Shown here piece after piece: positions 16,685-25,977 of a stretch of DNA of 48,755 bases. The notes beneath the pieces were generated by a model. That model worked only from the letters and a program-made list of their open reading frames with translations, searched no databases and had not been told where the DNA came from. This stretch comes from DATKXU01 sp035528905 (lineage in GTDB: Bacteria > Armatimonadota > UBA5829 > DTJY01), in assembly GCA_035528905.1 (NCBI GenBank), contig DATKXU010000001.1, positions 1-48,755 of the forward strand, read 5' to 3'. The translations under genes were made by a program, and so were the position numbers. Position 1 is the first letter of the stretch, and the number at the start of each line of letters is the position of its first letter.

Positions 16685-17118
16685 ATGATGTCGGCTCTCA
16701 AGATTCCGGGAATGCAACGACTGTGGGAATGGATGCCGCTCGCTGTACTGGCCACATGCGTTTTGGGGTATTCGGGGTTCGCAGCAACAGAGGCTGGTCA
16801 GTACAGTATTACGGTTGATGCTGCGTCATCGAAGGGCACCGTCAGCCCCCTGCTATTCGGCAACAACATCGTTTGGACGGAGGCGGATGCTGTGCCGAAT
16901 GATCCTGCCCGCGTTGAGCTAACCGTTCAAGATGATCTGGCGGCCTTAGGGAGAGACCTGCACGTGTCTGTCCTCCGCTTTCCGGGCGGCAGGACGTCGG
17001 AGACTTACCATTGGCGAGACGGAGTCGGTCGGCTGGGGCAGCGCAGGAGTTTGAGTACACATTTCTGCCGTATTCGGTTACAATGATAGAACTCCGGGGA
17101 GGCAAGGGCGGAGCATGA
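16685..17118 (+). pseudogene. Exported alpha-L-arabinofuranosidase-like glycosidase with its middle deleted
   Basis: The 5' part encodes a signal-peptide-like start (hydrophobic WMPLAVLATCVLGYSGFAA) and then SPLLFGNNIVWTEADA and LRFPGGRTSETYHWRDGVG. These are hallmarks of the N-terminal part of GH51-like arabinofuranosidases. The frame then degenerates to a stop at 17084-17086. In another frame, from about 17044 to 17118, the DNA encodes FEYTFLPYSVTMIELR, the typical C-terminal strand of the same family. So a deletion of the catalytic middle with a frame change occurred at about 17030-17044. The old stop still overlaps the next gene's ATG as ATGA. Confidence 0.7.
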
Positions 17119-18290
17119 AGATAGCGATGCTCGGCACGAAAGGGATACCGGCCACATGGGGAGGCATCGAACGCCACGTGGAGGAGATTGCAACGCGCCT
17201 TGTTGCAATGGGACACGACGTGACAGTGTACTGCCGTCCGTACTACACGACCACTAAGGAAGAGTATTACAAGGGGGTGCGGCTCAAGAAGCTGCCGACC
17301 ATCCCGACCAAGAACCTGGACGCGATAGTTCACACCTTCATGGCCACGATGCACATCATGATGGAGGACTACGACATAGTCCACTACCATGCGATAGGCC
17401 CAGGGACGCTCGCAGTCCTGGCGCGCATGGCCGGCAAGAACACGGTCATCACAGTGCACGGGCTGGACTGGCAGCGTGAGAAATGGGGCAAGAGGGCGAA
17501 GTTGTTCCTCAAGTTCGGCGAGCGGGCTTCTGTATACTTCCCGTATAACACTATCGCCGTCTCGAAGTTCCTGAAGAGCTACTTGGAGGAGAAGTACCAC
17601 AGGCCGGTGACCTACATTCCGAGCGCAGTAACCGAGCCTGTGCTGCGTCCGCCTGACACGATTCGGGCCTACGGAATCGGCGAAAAGGACTATATCCTTT
17701 TTGTGGCAAGGCTGGTTCCGGAAAAGGGCTGTCACTATCTGATCGAGGCTTACGAGCGGCTCAATCCGAGACTGAAGCTAGTCATAGCCGGAGGGTCTAG
17801 CTACTCGGATGACTATGTGGCCAGGCTCAAGGCGCACGCTTCGGACAAGGTAATCCTCACGGGGTACGTATATGGCGACACGCTTCAGGAGCTGTACACA
17901 AATGCCTACTGCTACGTGCAGCCGTCCACCATTGAGGGTTTGCCTGTGACCCTGCTCGAAGCGGTAGCGTACGGCAACTGCGTCATTGCAAGCGATATAC
18001 CTGCGAATACGGAGGTCGTCCATGACGCCGGAATCATCTTTGAGAGCGAGAACGTGGACGATCTCTGCGATGCGCTCAAGATGGTGCTGGACAACCCTGA
18101 GCTTGCCGAAAGCCTGGGCGAGCGCGCCAAGGCCCGAGGCGTCGAGGAGTACAATTACGACAGAGTGACGGAAAAGACGGAGAAGCTCTACCGTTATATA
18201 CTCTACCTGGTGGATACCGCCTATGGGGCCGCCGATGGCTTCCAGGCCGGTATTGATACGGCGAGCACGGTGGAACAGACCGATGGATAG
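17115..18290 (+). CDS. Glycosyltransferase family 4 protein (rhamnosyltransferase-like, DUF1972 N-domain)
   Basis: 391 residues. The N-terminus IAMLGTKGIPATWGGIERHV is characteristic of a GT4 subgroup with a DUF1972-type N-domain, often annotated as rhamnosyltransferase. The C-domain has FVARLVPEKGCHYLIEAYE and the donor site PSTIEGLPVTLLEAVAYG. The ATG overlaps the stop of the decayed glycosidase (ATGA), implying translational coupling in the ancestral operon. A frameshifted fragment of a close paralogue lies at 12317-12450. Confidence 0.85.
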   Translation: MKIAMLGTKGIPATWGGIERHVEEIATRLVAMGHDVTVYCRPYYTTTKEEYYKGVRLKKLPTIPTKNLDAIVHTFMATMHIMMEDYDIVHYHAIGPGTLAVLARMAGKNTVITVHGLDWQREKWGKRAKLFLKFGERASVYFPYNTIAVSKFLKSYLEEKYHRPVTYIPSAVTEPVLRPPDTIRAYGIGEKDYILFVARLVPEKGCHYLIEAYERLNPRLKLVIAGGSSYSDDYVARLKAHASDKVILTGYVYGDTLQELYTNAYCYVQPSTIEGLPVTLLEAVAYGNCVIASDIPANTEVVHDAGIIFESENVDDLCDALKMVLDNPELAESLGERAKARGVEEYNYDRVTEKTEKLYRYILYLVDTAYGAADGFQAGIDTASTVEQTDG

Positions 18291-18381
18291 ACGACTGGCG
18301 TTTGGCGACACAAGGGTACTGGCTCCGCGGCCGTGAAGGGTAATCGTCCTTTCATGCCTTGGGTGCCATGGGAGCGCTTGT

Positions 18382-19062
18382 ATGAAACTGTCTGTGATCA
18401 TTCCCTGCTTCAATGAGGCGCAGCATATCACCGCCGTCCTGGATGCCGTCCGCGAGGTAGACATCCCGAAGGAGATCATCATGGTTGACGACGGCTCCAC
18501 CGACGGCACAGCGGAGATACTGGAAGAATATAAGCGTGAGAGCCTCATTGTCATGCACTCGTCCGTGCTGAACTTCGGCAAGGGCACGGCAATACGGATA
18601 GGGCTGAGGTATGTTACCGGCGACATCGTGATCATCCAGGATGCCGACCTTGAATACGATCCAAAGCAGTATTTAAAGATCATAAAGCCGATAGTGGATG
18701 GCGAGGCGGATGTCGTGTATGGTTCGCGTTTCCTGGGCCAAATCCGGGGAATGCGATTGGCGAACCGCATCGCGAATCGCGTACTCGCGTGGACCGCCAA
18801 TATCCTGTTCAGGGCGCGCATAACGGATGAAGCCACCTGCTACAAGGCGTTCAAGGCGGAGGTGATCAAGTCTCTGCCGCTCAAGTGCACGGGATTCGAG
18901 TTCTGCCCAGAGGTTACCGCGAAGGTCTGCAAGCGAGGGATCAGGATCAAGGAGGTCCCGATAACCTACGTCGCCAGGAACACGGCGGAGGGGAAGAAGA
19001 TCAGGTGGACCGATGCGTTCACCGCCATGTGGACGCTTCTCAAGTATAGATTCAAGGATTGA
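18382..19062 (+). CDS. Glycosyltransferase family 2 protein (polyprenyl-phosphate mannose/glucose synthase-like)
   Basis: 226 residues, close to the minimal DPM1 size. Motifs are SVIIPCFNEAQHITAVLDAV, IIMVDDGSTDGTAEIL, the DxD in IIQDADLEYDP, and VYGSRFLG. ITDEATCYKAFK is the C-terminal loop typical of DPM1-like enzymes. No C-terminal membrane helices are present. It likely transfers a hexose to undecaprenyl phosphate, feeding the GT39 enzymes next door. Its stop overlaps the open frame of the following GT39 gene by four bases. Confidence 0.85.
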   Translation: MKLSVIIPCFNEAQHITAVLDAVREVDIPKEIIMVDDGSTDGTAEILEEYKRESLIVMHSSVLNFGKGTAIRIGLRYVTGDIVIIQDADLEYDPKQYLKIIKPIVDGEADVVYGSRFLGQIRGMRLANRIANRVLAWTANILFRARITDEATCYKAFKAEVIKSLPLKCTGFEFCPEVTAKVCKRGIRIKEVPITYVARNTAEGKKIRWTDAFTAMWTLLKYRFKD

Positions 19063-19112
19063 GCCTCGGAGGGTCGGTTCAGCGGCTCTGCGGCATTAAG
19101 GAGCGCCGGAGG

Positions 19113-20366
19113 ATGAAGAAGCTGCATGTCTACCTGCTGATATGCATCTTGCTGCTGGCGGCTTTCCTGCGGTTCGCCTACATTATCAAGGACGCCGGAA
19201 GGCCGCTGAAAGGCGATGAGCCTTCTTACGAGACAATAGCATGGAATATGGCGATCGGCGAGGGATACCAGAGGATTGACAGCAAGGGCGTGCAAAGCAT
19301 CACCGCCGTGCGCGGGCCGTCGTACGTGCTCTTCCTGACCCTGATCTATCTCGTGTTCGGTCGCAACGTGCTCGCCGTCTACACAATGCAGGCGCTGCTC
19401 GATGTCGGCTCCTGTCTGCTCCTTTTTGCGATCTGTCGGCTCTTGTTTCGGCGGACCGATGTCCCGCTGGTCGCGGCTCTGATGTATGCCGTTTATGCGC
19501 CGTTCATTACCAACACCCAGTACATCTTGACGGAGACTTTCACCATCTTCCTGACGCTCCTCGCCGTGTTCGGCTTTCTGAACTATCGCATGGCGGGGAA
19601 GCTGTCGTGGCTGTACGTCAGTGCAGTCGCGGTAGCCACAGCTACAATGGCCAAACCCATCCTCGCACTTCTCCCAGTTCTCTTCTTCGTTGCAGGCTAC
19701 GCTAGATTGCAGCGAAGAGCGCAGGTGAGAGACCTGGCGGTGCAGTTGGCAGTGGTGGTATTGCTGATGATTCCCTGGACAGTAAGGAATGCCTTGGCGT
19801 TCCACGCATTTATTCCCACTGTGAGTGGGGGCGGCATAACTTTCTGGGGAGGGACCGGCCCCGCGAACGGCAAGGTCGTCGGCGGTCTCGGAGACCCCGG
19901 TGTGCCGAGCTACGTGTTGCGGACCGTCCGGGGCATGTCAGAGCCTGAGCGGGATAGGTGGTTTTACCGAGACGGGCTGCGAATAATAAGGTCGGAGCCC
20001 AAGCGGTATGCGGCGCTGCTGATGAAGAAGATTCCGTGCCTCTGGTTCAACCTTGCCTACGACACGCCGCCGACCAAGCGGAACCTGATCTTCATGGCCT
20101 GCAATATCTTGGTAGGCTTGACTGCTGTGCTTGGCATTGTCGGCCTCAAACCGCCTCGATTCGCCGCGAGCTTGTTGGCATGGCTGGTGCTTTACTTTAC
20201 GGTGATGCACATGCTGTTCTTTTCGGTCTTTCGATACTCCCTGCCGGTCTACGCGTACATGTTCTGTTTCTCCGCTGGAGGAGTGGTCGTGGTGATCCGG
20301 CGGTTCGGTTTGGTTGACAGGCTGCTGAAGAGACTTGATTTAGGGGAAGAGGCGGGTTGTCCATAG
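19113..20366 (+). CDS. GT39-type polytopic membrane glycosyltransferase
   Basis: 417 residues, about ten hydrophobic helices. After the first helix comes KGDEPSYETIAWNMAIGEG, the acidic loop expected for GT-C/GT39 catalysis, then GPSYVLFLTLIYLVFG. It is a paralogue of the protein at 1245-2510, keeping the SGGGITFW loop. ATG 19113 is chosen because AAGGAG stands about nine bases upstream. The frame is open from 19059, overlapping the GT2 gene. It probably uses the polyprenyl-phosphate sugar made by the GT2 upstream. This is the last clear gene of the polysaccharide cluster. Confidence 0.8.
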   Translation: MKKLHVYLLICILLLAAFLRFAYIIKDAGRPLKGDEPSYETIAWNMAIGEGYQRIDSKGVQSITAVRGPSYVLFLTLIYLVFGRNVLAVYTMQALLDVGSCLLLFAICRLLFRRTDVPLVAALMYAVYAPFITNTQYILTETFTIFLTLLAVFGFLNYRMAGKLSWLYVSAVAVATATMAKPILALLPVLFFVAGYARLQRRAQVRDLAVQLAVVVLLMIPWTVRNALAFHAFIPTVSGGGITFWGGTGPANGKVVGGLGDPGVPSYVLRTVRGMSEPERDRWFYRDGLRIIRSEPKRYAALLMKKIPCLWFNLAYDTPPTKRNLIFMACNILVGLTAVLGIVGLKPPRFAASLLAWLVLYFTVMHMLFFSVFRYSLPVYAYMFCFSAGGVVVVIRRFGLVDRLLKRLDLGEEAGCP

Positions 20367-20455
20367 TCAACGCGCGACCGCACCCGCGCGGAACCAGACT
20401 GCCTGCGGAATGGCTAGCCCTGCAGGCGTGGACCCTCCGTTGGCGGGGGCATCCC

Positions 20456-20484
20456 TTGCTGGCCGGTTTGATAGTGGTTATAAT
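20456..20484 (+). promoter_or_regulatory. Sigma-70 promoter of the DUF362 gene
   Basis: TTGCTG at 20456-20461 and a perfect TATAAT at 20479-20484 are separated by 17 bases. The start of transcription would be near 20491, about 27 bases before the ATG. This marks a new transcription unit after the glycan cluster. Confidence 0.7.
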
Positions 20485-20517
20485 CGAGACTCACAACTCT
20501 TGTTGTAGGAGACCAGG

Positions 20518-21603
20518 ATGTCCAAGGTAGCAGTTTTTAAAACATCACCCGAGACCGTGGTGGATGACTACGGGACTCTCATGCACATGGCGGGGCACAA
20601 GGCTTGTCTGTCGGATCAGCACGACATCCTGCTCAAGCTTAACCTTTCCTGGACGAAGTTCTTCCCAGCCTGCTCGTCCGCGCCCTGGCAGTTGGAAGGC
20701 GTCGTCAGGGCGCTGCTGCACGATGGCTGGGATCCATCGAGGATCATCCCTGTCGAGAATAAGACTGTCGTGACAAACCCACGCCTGGGAGCGCGCAACA
20801 ACGGGTGGCTTCCAGTGCTTAGGAAGTACGGCCTGACCTTCGTCCCGCTGCCGGAAGTGGAGTGGATCAAGTACGAGTTCAAGACTCCGCTCCTCAAGCT
20901 GCATGAAATCTTCCCGGAAGGCATCGAGATACCGAAGATGTTCGTGGGGAAGAACGTGATTCACCTGCCGACCGTCAAAACCCACGGGCACAGCATCACC
21001 ACCGGCGCCGTCAAGAACGCATTCGGCGGCTTGCTTAAGGAAGTCCGGCACTACGCTCATAAGTACATTCACGAGGTGCTGGTTGATCTGTTGATCATGC
21101 AGAAGGAGCTTCACCCTGGAGTATTCGCAGTTATGGACGGCACTGTCTGTGGGGACGGGGCCGGGCCGAGAACTATGGAACCCAGAATTCAGGGCTACAT
21201 CCTTGCGAGCGGGGATTCCGTTGCGATAGATGCGATCGCCGCGAAGATGATGGGCTTCGATCCGATGGAGATTCCCTATATCCGAATGGCGACGGAGATG
21301 GGGCTCGGCTGCGGAGAGCCGAAGCAGATCGAGGTGGTCGGCGAGGATATCGCTGAGGTAAACTTCGGCTTTCGCACGAAGAGGAGTTTCGTCATCATGG
21401 GCGACCAGATGATAAGAAAGGGCTGGCTCCGACCCTTCGAGAAGCTGCTGCTCCACTCACCGCTGCTCTTTTGGGCTCCGCTCGCATCGAATATCTATCA
21501 CGACTGGTACTGGTATCCCACCCGGGGCCGGCGGTTGATCTCCGAATTCCTCAAGACCGAGTGGGGAGCGCTCTGGAAAAGCTATCCGCAGAACTCTGGC
21601 TGA
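20518..21603 (+). CDS. DUF362 domain protein
   Basis: 361 residues. The sequence contains ILLKLNLSWTKFFPACSSAP, KNVIHLPTVKTHGHSITTGA, VKNAFGGLL and VMDGTVCGDGAGP, which match the DUF362 family in order. No ferredoxin-type Cys clusters follow, unlike the larger DUF362-ferredoxin fusions. The biochemical role is not established. AGGAG stands nine bases before ATG 20518. It has its own promoter and no co-directional partner downstream other than gene debris. Confidence 0.75.
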   Translation: MSKVAVFKTSPETVVDDYGTLMHMAGHKACLSDQHDILLKLNLSWTKFFPACSSAPWQLEGVVRALLHDGWDPSRIIPVENKTVVTNPRLGARNNGWLPVLRKYGLTFVPLPEVEWIKYEFKTPLLKLHEIFPEGIEIPKMFVGKNVIHLPTVKTHGHSITTGAVKNAFGGLLKEVRHYAHKYIHEVLVDLLIMQKELHPGVFAVMDGTVCGDGAGPRTMEPRIQGYILASGDSVAIDAIAAKMMGFDPMEIPYIRMATEMGLGCGEPKQIEVVGEDIAEVNFGFRTKRSFVIMGDQMIRKGWLRPFEKLLLHSPLLFWAPLASNIYHDWYWYPTRGRRLISEFLKTEWGALWKSYPQNSG

Positions 21604-21639
21604 TAGGTGCGCTCAGAAGCACTATGCGCACTGGTAATA

Positions 21640-22246
21640 ATCCCAGTTCTCTTATCTGCCCCTTGACAGCGCGCGTCGTCTGCAAGATGGGACATCCTTG
21701 TCCCTGTCCGGAGACGTAGTCACCGCGGTGTTCTCCGGCGAGTTCTATATCGAGAGCCCGGACAGGTCCGCCGGCATCAAAGTGATTTCCGCGGCGGACG
21801 TGAAGGAACAGGATGTTGTGGACATCGCCGGTGTAGTCGGCCGAAACAGCGTGGAGCGCGTGGTGACCGCTACGTCGGTCTACGTCAGTGCCACGGGCTG
21901 GGTGGGCCCGCTCTACCTATCTAACCGGGATCTCGGGGGAGCTGGCGATGCCGTCGTGCCGGGCGTATCCGGGGGCGTTGGTCTGAACAACGTGGGCCTG
22001 TTGGTGACAACCTCCGGCAAGGTAACATTCGTAGGATACGATTACATCTACATTGATGATGGGTCGAATCCTTCCGGCGAAGGCGGATGTGCAGGCGTCA
22101 AGGTCTCCTCGGAAGAAACCAGCGATTTGAGCGAAGGCTCGGTGGTCGTCGTTACCGATATCATCACGCTGGAGTCGGATGGCACAACATTCTGGCCATT
22201 CGTTCGGACAAGAAACTATTCAGACATGGTGGTTCGCGTCTACTAG
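21640..22246 (+). pseudogene. Headless OB-fold module from a larger exported protein
   Basis: The frame is open from about 21640 to a TAG at 22244 and encodes two OB-like units. The first has SLSGDVVTAVFSGEFYIES then DRSAGIKV; the second has GLLVTTSGKVT then YIYIDDGSN and AGVKV. Such paired units, as I recall, sit at the C-terminus of large secreted proteins in Armatimonadota-like genomes. Here no signal peptide, start codon with a ribosome site, or upstream domains remain. A TTG at 21698 is the only start-like codon near the beginning. It looks like the tail of a deleted gene. Confidence 0.5.
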
Positions 22247-22380
22247 GCCAGCTCCTCCCTCGTTTCCCCGAATGCCCTATCCCTTCTGAAGGGACCCCGC
22301 CGTCCTTCCGATAATCTACGGTGAGCTTTCGGCTCGGTTATTGGCAGGACAGTTGTTCCCAGGGAGAGGGTGTTCTGGGC

Positions 22381-22590
22381 GTGAGTATCCCCGCTTTGTG
22401 CTCCATCGTAGTGTGCGCTGGCGCATCTATCTGTATCGCGTTTGTCATTCTTGCAGGCATAGTCGTCTCCCGTGTCGAGGAGGAATTCTGGGGCGAATTC
22501 TGGGCACAGACTCCGATTACGGAGGGAGCGTCCGTCCGTCTAAAGACGGCAGAGGCATCCGGGGATCAACTGCTGAAGAAGGCGGCGTGA
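22381..22590 (+). CDS. Possible small single-pass membrane protein, 69 aa
   Basis: From GTG 22381 the frame encodes a hydrophobic segment of about 28 residues (including VCAGASICIAFVILAGIVVS). An acidic, then mixed tail of about 40 residues follows. A GAGGGTG lies about eight bases upstream. The frame is also open from 22321. No family is recognised, and codon use is less biased than in the neighbours, so this may be chance in a debris region. Bases 22591-22719 hold nothing recognisable. Confidence 0.3.
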   Translation: MSIPALCSIVVCAGASICIAFVILAGIVVSRVEEEFWGEFWAQTPITEGASVRLKTAEASGDQLLKKAA

Positions 22591-22719
22591 TACCGGTGGC
22601 TGGCTGAAGTACTAAACGGAACATGGCTGCCTGTATGGCGGTTGTGTCATTGCACCGTATTGAGCCATCTTCGTATAAAGGAGATGGCTTTGTTGCAGCG
22701 CGGTTCCAGGCTCTGGAGC

Positions 22720-22748
22720 TTGCTTAGGGATTTGCATTGTGCTATAAT
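22720..22748 (+). promoter_or_regulatory. Sigma-70 promoter of the histidine kinase gene
   Basis: TTGCTT at 22720-22725 and TATAAT at 22743-22748 have 17-base spacing. The transcript would start near 22755, 27 bases before ATG 22782, which has a strong GGGAGGAGAG ribosome site. Confidence 0.7.
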
Positions 22749-22781
22749 TAGCCTATAAGCTTCCGCAGGGAGGAGAGAGGG

Positions 22782-25700
22782 ATGTCAGGCTTAGCACGGC
22801 GATACCGTGCGATTCGCGAGATAGCGGCGTACTGCAGCATGCCGGGTGACTTGCACGCTACTCTCGAACGCGTGCTTTCCACAGCGCAGTCAGCCCTGCC
22901 TCAGGTATCACTGGAACTGCTGCTCGTGACAGACGATGGCCGGCGCTTGCATATCGAGCCGGAGAATCCCCCCTCGGCAAGCAAGGTTGGGCGCACTTCG
23001 TTAGAAAGCTCTGCAGCGGAGCAATTGGTCCAGCAAATCCCTGCGTGTGCTCAGTCGTGTGCCATCGCTCTTGCCGATGGCGGGTCGCCTGTGAGGGCCT
23101 GGGTCGTGCCGCTCAACGGGTCTTCGGGGCTGTCCGGGGCGCTCGTCTGCAACGAGGAAGCTCTCTGTCCTGCGGACAAGGACTTCCTTGACGTCGTAGC
23201 TCAACACGTCTCCCTCTGTCTCTCCGCCAAACCGGCCCCATCCGATGCGGAGACAGCCTCCGATCAGGCTCAAAAGCGGGTGGAGGAGCTGTCCGCGATC
23301 TATGAGATCAGCCAGGCATTCGACACCGCGCCGATTGATGATCTGCTCACGTTGATTACGGAAAAGGCCGCGGTCGTCATGGATGCCCAGGCTTGCTCTC
23401 TCATGCTGAAGGATCCCCAGAAGGACGAGCTGGTAATCAAGGCCAGCTACGGGCTTTCGGAGCAGGTCGTCGAGGAAGCGCGGGTATCGTACGGCGAGGG
23501 CGTAGCGGGCCGGGTGGCTCAGGTAGGTGAGCCAATGCTGATCGCCAATCTGCAGGGGGACCCCAGATTTGTGAGCGCGAAAGTCACGCCCAGGCCGGAG
23601 ATTGTCTCATCCATATGTGTGCCTCTCAAGGACGAGGAAGGTCAGGTCAAGGGGGTGCTGAGCATCCATCGCAAGTCGCCTGCCGCCGTGTTCAACGAGG
23701 CTGATGTCAAGGTTTTCAGCGTCTTCGCCAGCCAAGCGGCGCTTGCGATATCCAATGCCCACCTGTATAGAAGCCTTAAGGATACCGTCCAGGAGCTTTC
23801 CACGCTTTATGAGGCGAGCCGCGAACTCAGCGGTGCGTACAGCGTGGAGGATGCAGCCCGTGCACTGGTCCGAGTGGCGGTTCAGATGACTGGCGGCGTC
23901 TCGGCGGTTGTCATGCTCTTGGACACCGGGCGCGGCGGAAGACTGCAGGCCGCATCGAAGATTACCCCCAAGCTTCGCAAGGCCTTGGCCGGATGCATTG
24001 ACGCCGATGCGGCGGTGTGGATGCGCTGCCTGCGCGAGCCCCTGAGCTTTTCCCTCGATAGTCGGCGGCCCTGGCCGGCCAACATGCGGGGCCTCGCCGA
24101 TGCCCTCGAAGGCAGTTTCTCCTGGGTGAATATAGTGCCTCTGGTCGCTGAAGACCATGCAATTGGACTGCTGATCCTCGGCGACAAGCACGGGAGGCTG
24201 CCGGAACAAAGCAGAGTGAGGCTCCTGTCTATCGTCGCGTCACAGGCTGCTACCGTAATCAAGAACGCCAGCCGATACGAAGAGCAGATGGATGAGAAGG
24301 TGCTGGAGATTTCCGCGCTCTACAAGCTATCTGAGCGCATCAGCACAGCCGGCAACCTTAAGGAGGCGTTCGATTCGATTCTCGACATAGTCCGAAACAT
24401 CTTGTGGTACGATGAAAGCTTCATCTCCACTGTGGACTATGAGCGGAACGTGATGACGGTCCAGGCGTGCCGCGGCAAGAAGGCGCGCCGGCTGCAGGGA
24501 GCCGAGCTCTCCTTCAGCGAGGACAGCCTGAGCAGTTGGGCAATACGCGAGCGCAAAGCCCTCCTGTCGCCGGATATCAACAAGGATCCGAGGTTTGGAT
24601 CTGCTTCTCTGGCCTTGCGAGGCAGTGAGGTGCGATCGCTCATGGCAATTCCTCTCATCGTGCACGACGAGGTCGTCGGTGTGCTCAATGTCTATGCCTA
24701 TGTCCCGAACATGTACTCCGAGGAGAAGGTCCGTATCCTTTCGGTGATAGCGTCGCAGGCTGCCGCGCTCTACAAGGAGCTGGAAGCGCTCAGCGCCCTT
24801 GCGAATTACACGGATAACATCCTGAGGAGCATTGCCGCCGGTGTGCTCACCCTTGACAGGGACGGAAGGATACTTACGTGGAACAAGGCTGCCGAGGACG
24901 TCATCGGGATTCCCGCGAACCAGGCGGCCGGCCAGCATTTCTCAGAAATCGTCGAAATGATGGGCGTCACAGAGGCGGATAAGCAGCGAATACTCTCCGC
25001 CATCCGCAAGGTGTTGGAGACCGGCGAGAAGTATCTGGGCTACAAGCAGGAGTATCACCCTGTCGAGGGCGAGCCGCTGTACGTGAACATGAACATCGCC
25101 CAGCTTCGCGACAATGCTGGTGAGACATTGGGGCTCGTGATAATCTTTGAGGACGTGACCAAGGAGATTCAGATGGAGGCCGAGATGCGCAGGATTTCGG
25201 AACTTGCGGCGATTGGCCAGCTTGCTGCGAGCGTTGCCCACGAGCTGCGCAACCCGTTGAGCTCCATCAAAGGGGCGGCTCAGTACTTGCGCAACGAATA
25301 CGCCGACCACACGGCGGTGCGAGAATTCCTCGATATCATTGTTGACGAGGTCAACGTGCTGAACAAGGTTACCACCGAGTTTCTGGACTTTGCGCGTCCC
25401 CTGAAGCTGAATCTGAGGGAAACCGATGTTAACGACGTGGTGTTCCGAACCGTGCAGTTCATGCACCTAGATTTGAGCAGGCAGGGCATTCAGGTCGTCC
25501 AGAACTTGTCTTATGATGTTCCCCGGATCGTGGCCGACGACAAGCAGCTGGAACAGGTGTTGCGAAACCTGATCTTGAACGCGGTCCAGGCTATGCCCAA
25601 TGGCGGCAGGCTCGCAGTAAGTTCTGACCTTGCCGAAGAAGGGGTCAAGCTAATCGTGGCTGATAGCGGCATCGGAATACCCGAGGAACAGATAGACCGG

Positions 25701-25940
25701 ATATTTGTCCCGTTCTTCACGACCAGGACCAAAGGTACAGGGCTGGGCCTGTCAGTGGTGCAGAAGATAATGGATAATCATGGTGGCAAGATCTCAGTAA
25801 GGAGCGTCGTCGGCCAGGGAACCACTTTTGAGTTGTATCTGCCCGTTTGCAGCGACAGGGCCAGAGCTGCTATTATTCAAGCAGAGGGCGTAGCGGAAAG
25901 AGGCGAAGCCGATCTCCTAAAACGTGCGCAGTCGAGCTAG
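22782..25940 (+). CDS. Multi-GAF/PAS sensor histidine kinase (NtrB-like)
   Basis: 1052 residues without membrane helices, so a cytoplasmic sensor. A divergent GAF-like region (about 20-155) is followed by three clearer GAF domains (about 168-325, 337-490, 506-660), each opening with a signalling helix such as ELSAIYEISQAF. A PAS domain (about 670-790, VLTLDRDGRILTWNKAAEDV) comes next. The HisKA box has the phospho-acceptor His820 in VAHELRNPLSSIKG, and the ATPase domain shows NLILNAVQAMPNGG, DSGIGIP and GTGLGLSVVQKI. The NtrB-type H-box and the sigma-54 activator 37 bases downstream make a cognate pair likely. The ligand of the GAF domains is unknown. Confidence 0.92.
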   Translation: MSGLARRYRAIREIAAYCSMPGDLHATLERVLSTAQSALPQVSLELLLVTDDGRRLHIEPENPPSASKVGRTSLESSAAEQLVQQIPACAQSCAIALADGGSPVRAWVVPLNGSSGLSGALVCNEEALCPADKDFLDVVAQHVSLCLSAKPAPSDAETASDQAQKRVEELSAIYEISQAFDTAPIDDLLTLITEKAAVVMDAQACSLMLKDPQKDELVIKASYGLSEQVVEEARVSYGEGVAGRVAQVGEPMLIANLQGDPRFVSAKVTPRPEIVSSICVPLKDEEGQVKGVLSIHRKSPAAVFNEADVKVFSVFASQAALAISNAHLYRSLKDTVQELSTLYEASRELSGAYSVEDAARALVRVAVQMTGGVSAVVMLLDTGRGGRLQAASKITPKLRKALAGCIDADAAVWMRCLREPLSFSLDSRRPWPANMRGLADALEGSFSWVNIVPLVAEDHAIGLLILGDKHGRLPEQSRVRLLSIVASQAATVIKNASRYEEQMDEKVLEISALYKLSERISTAGNLKEAFDSILDIVRNILWYDESFISTVDYERNVMTVQACRGKKARRLQGAELSFSEDSLSSWAIRERKALLSPDINKDPRFGSASLALRGSEVRSLMAIPLIVHDEVVGVLNVYAYVPNMYSEEKVRILSVIASQAAALYKELEALSALANYTDNILRSIAAGVLTLDRDGRILTWNKAAEDVIGIPANQAAGQHFSEIVEMMGVTEADKQRILSAIRKVLETGEKYLGYKQEYHPVEGEPLYVNMNIAQLRDNAGETLGLVIIFEDVTKEIQMEAEMRRISELAAIGQLAASVAHELRNPLSSIKGAAQYLRNEYADHTAVREFLDIIVDEVNVLNKVTTEFLDFARPLKLNLRETDVNDVVFRTVQFMHLDLSRQGIQVVQNLSYDVPRIVADDKQLEQVLRNLILNAVQAMPNGGRLAVSSDLAEEGVKLIVADSGIGIPEEQIDRIFVPFFTTRTKGTGLGLSVVQKIMDNHGGKISVRSVVGQGTTFELYLPVCSDRARAAIIQAEGVAERGEADLLKRAQSS

Positions 25941-25977
25941 TAGGGCCTGGGGATTCCTGGGTGGGGAAGATTACGCT

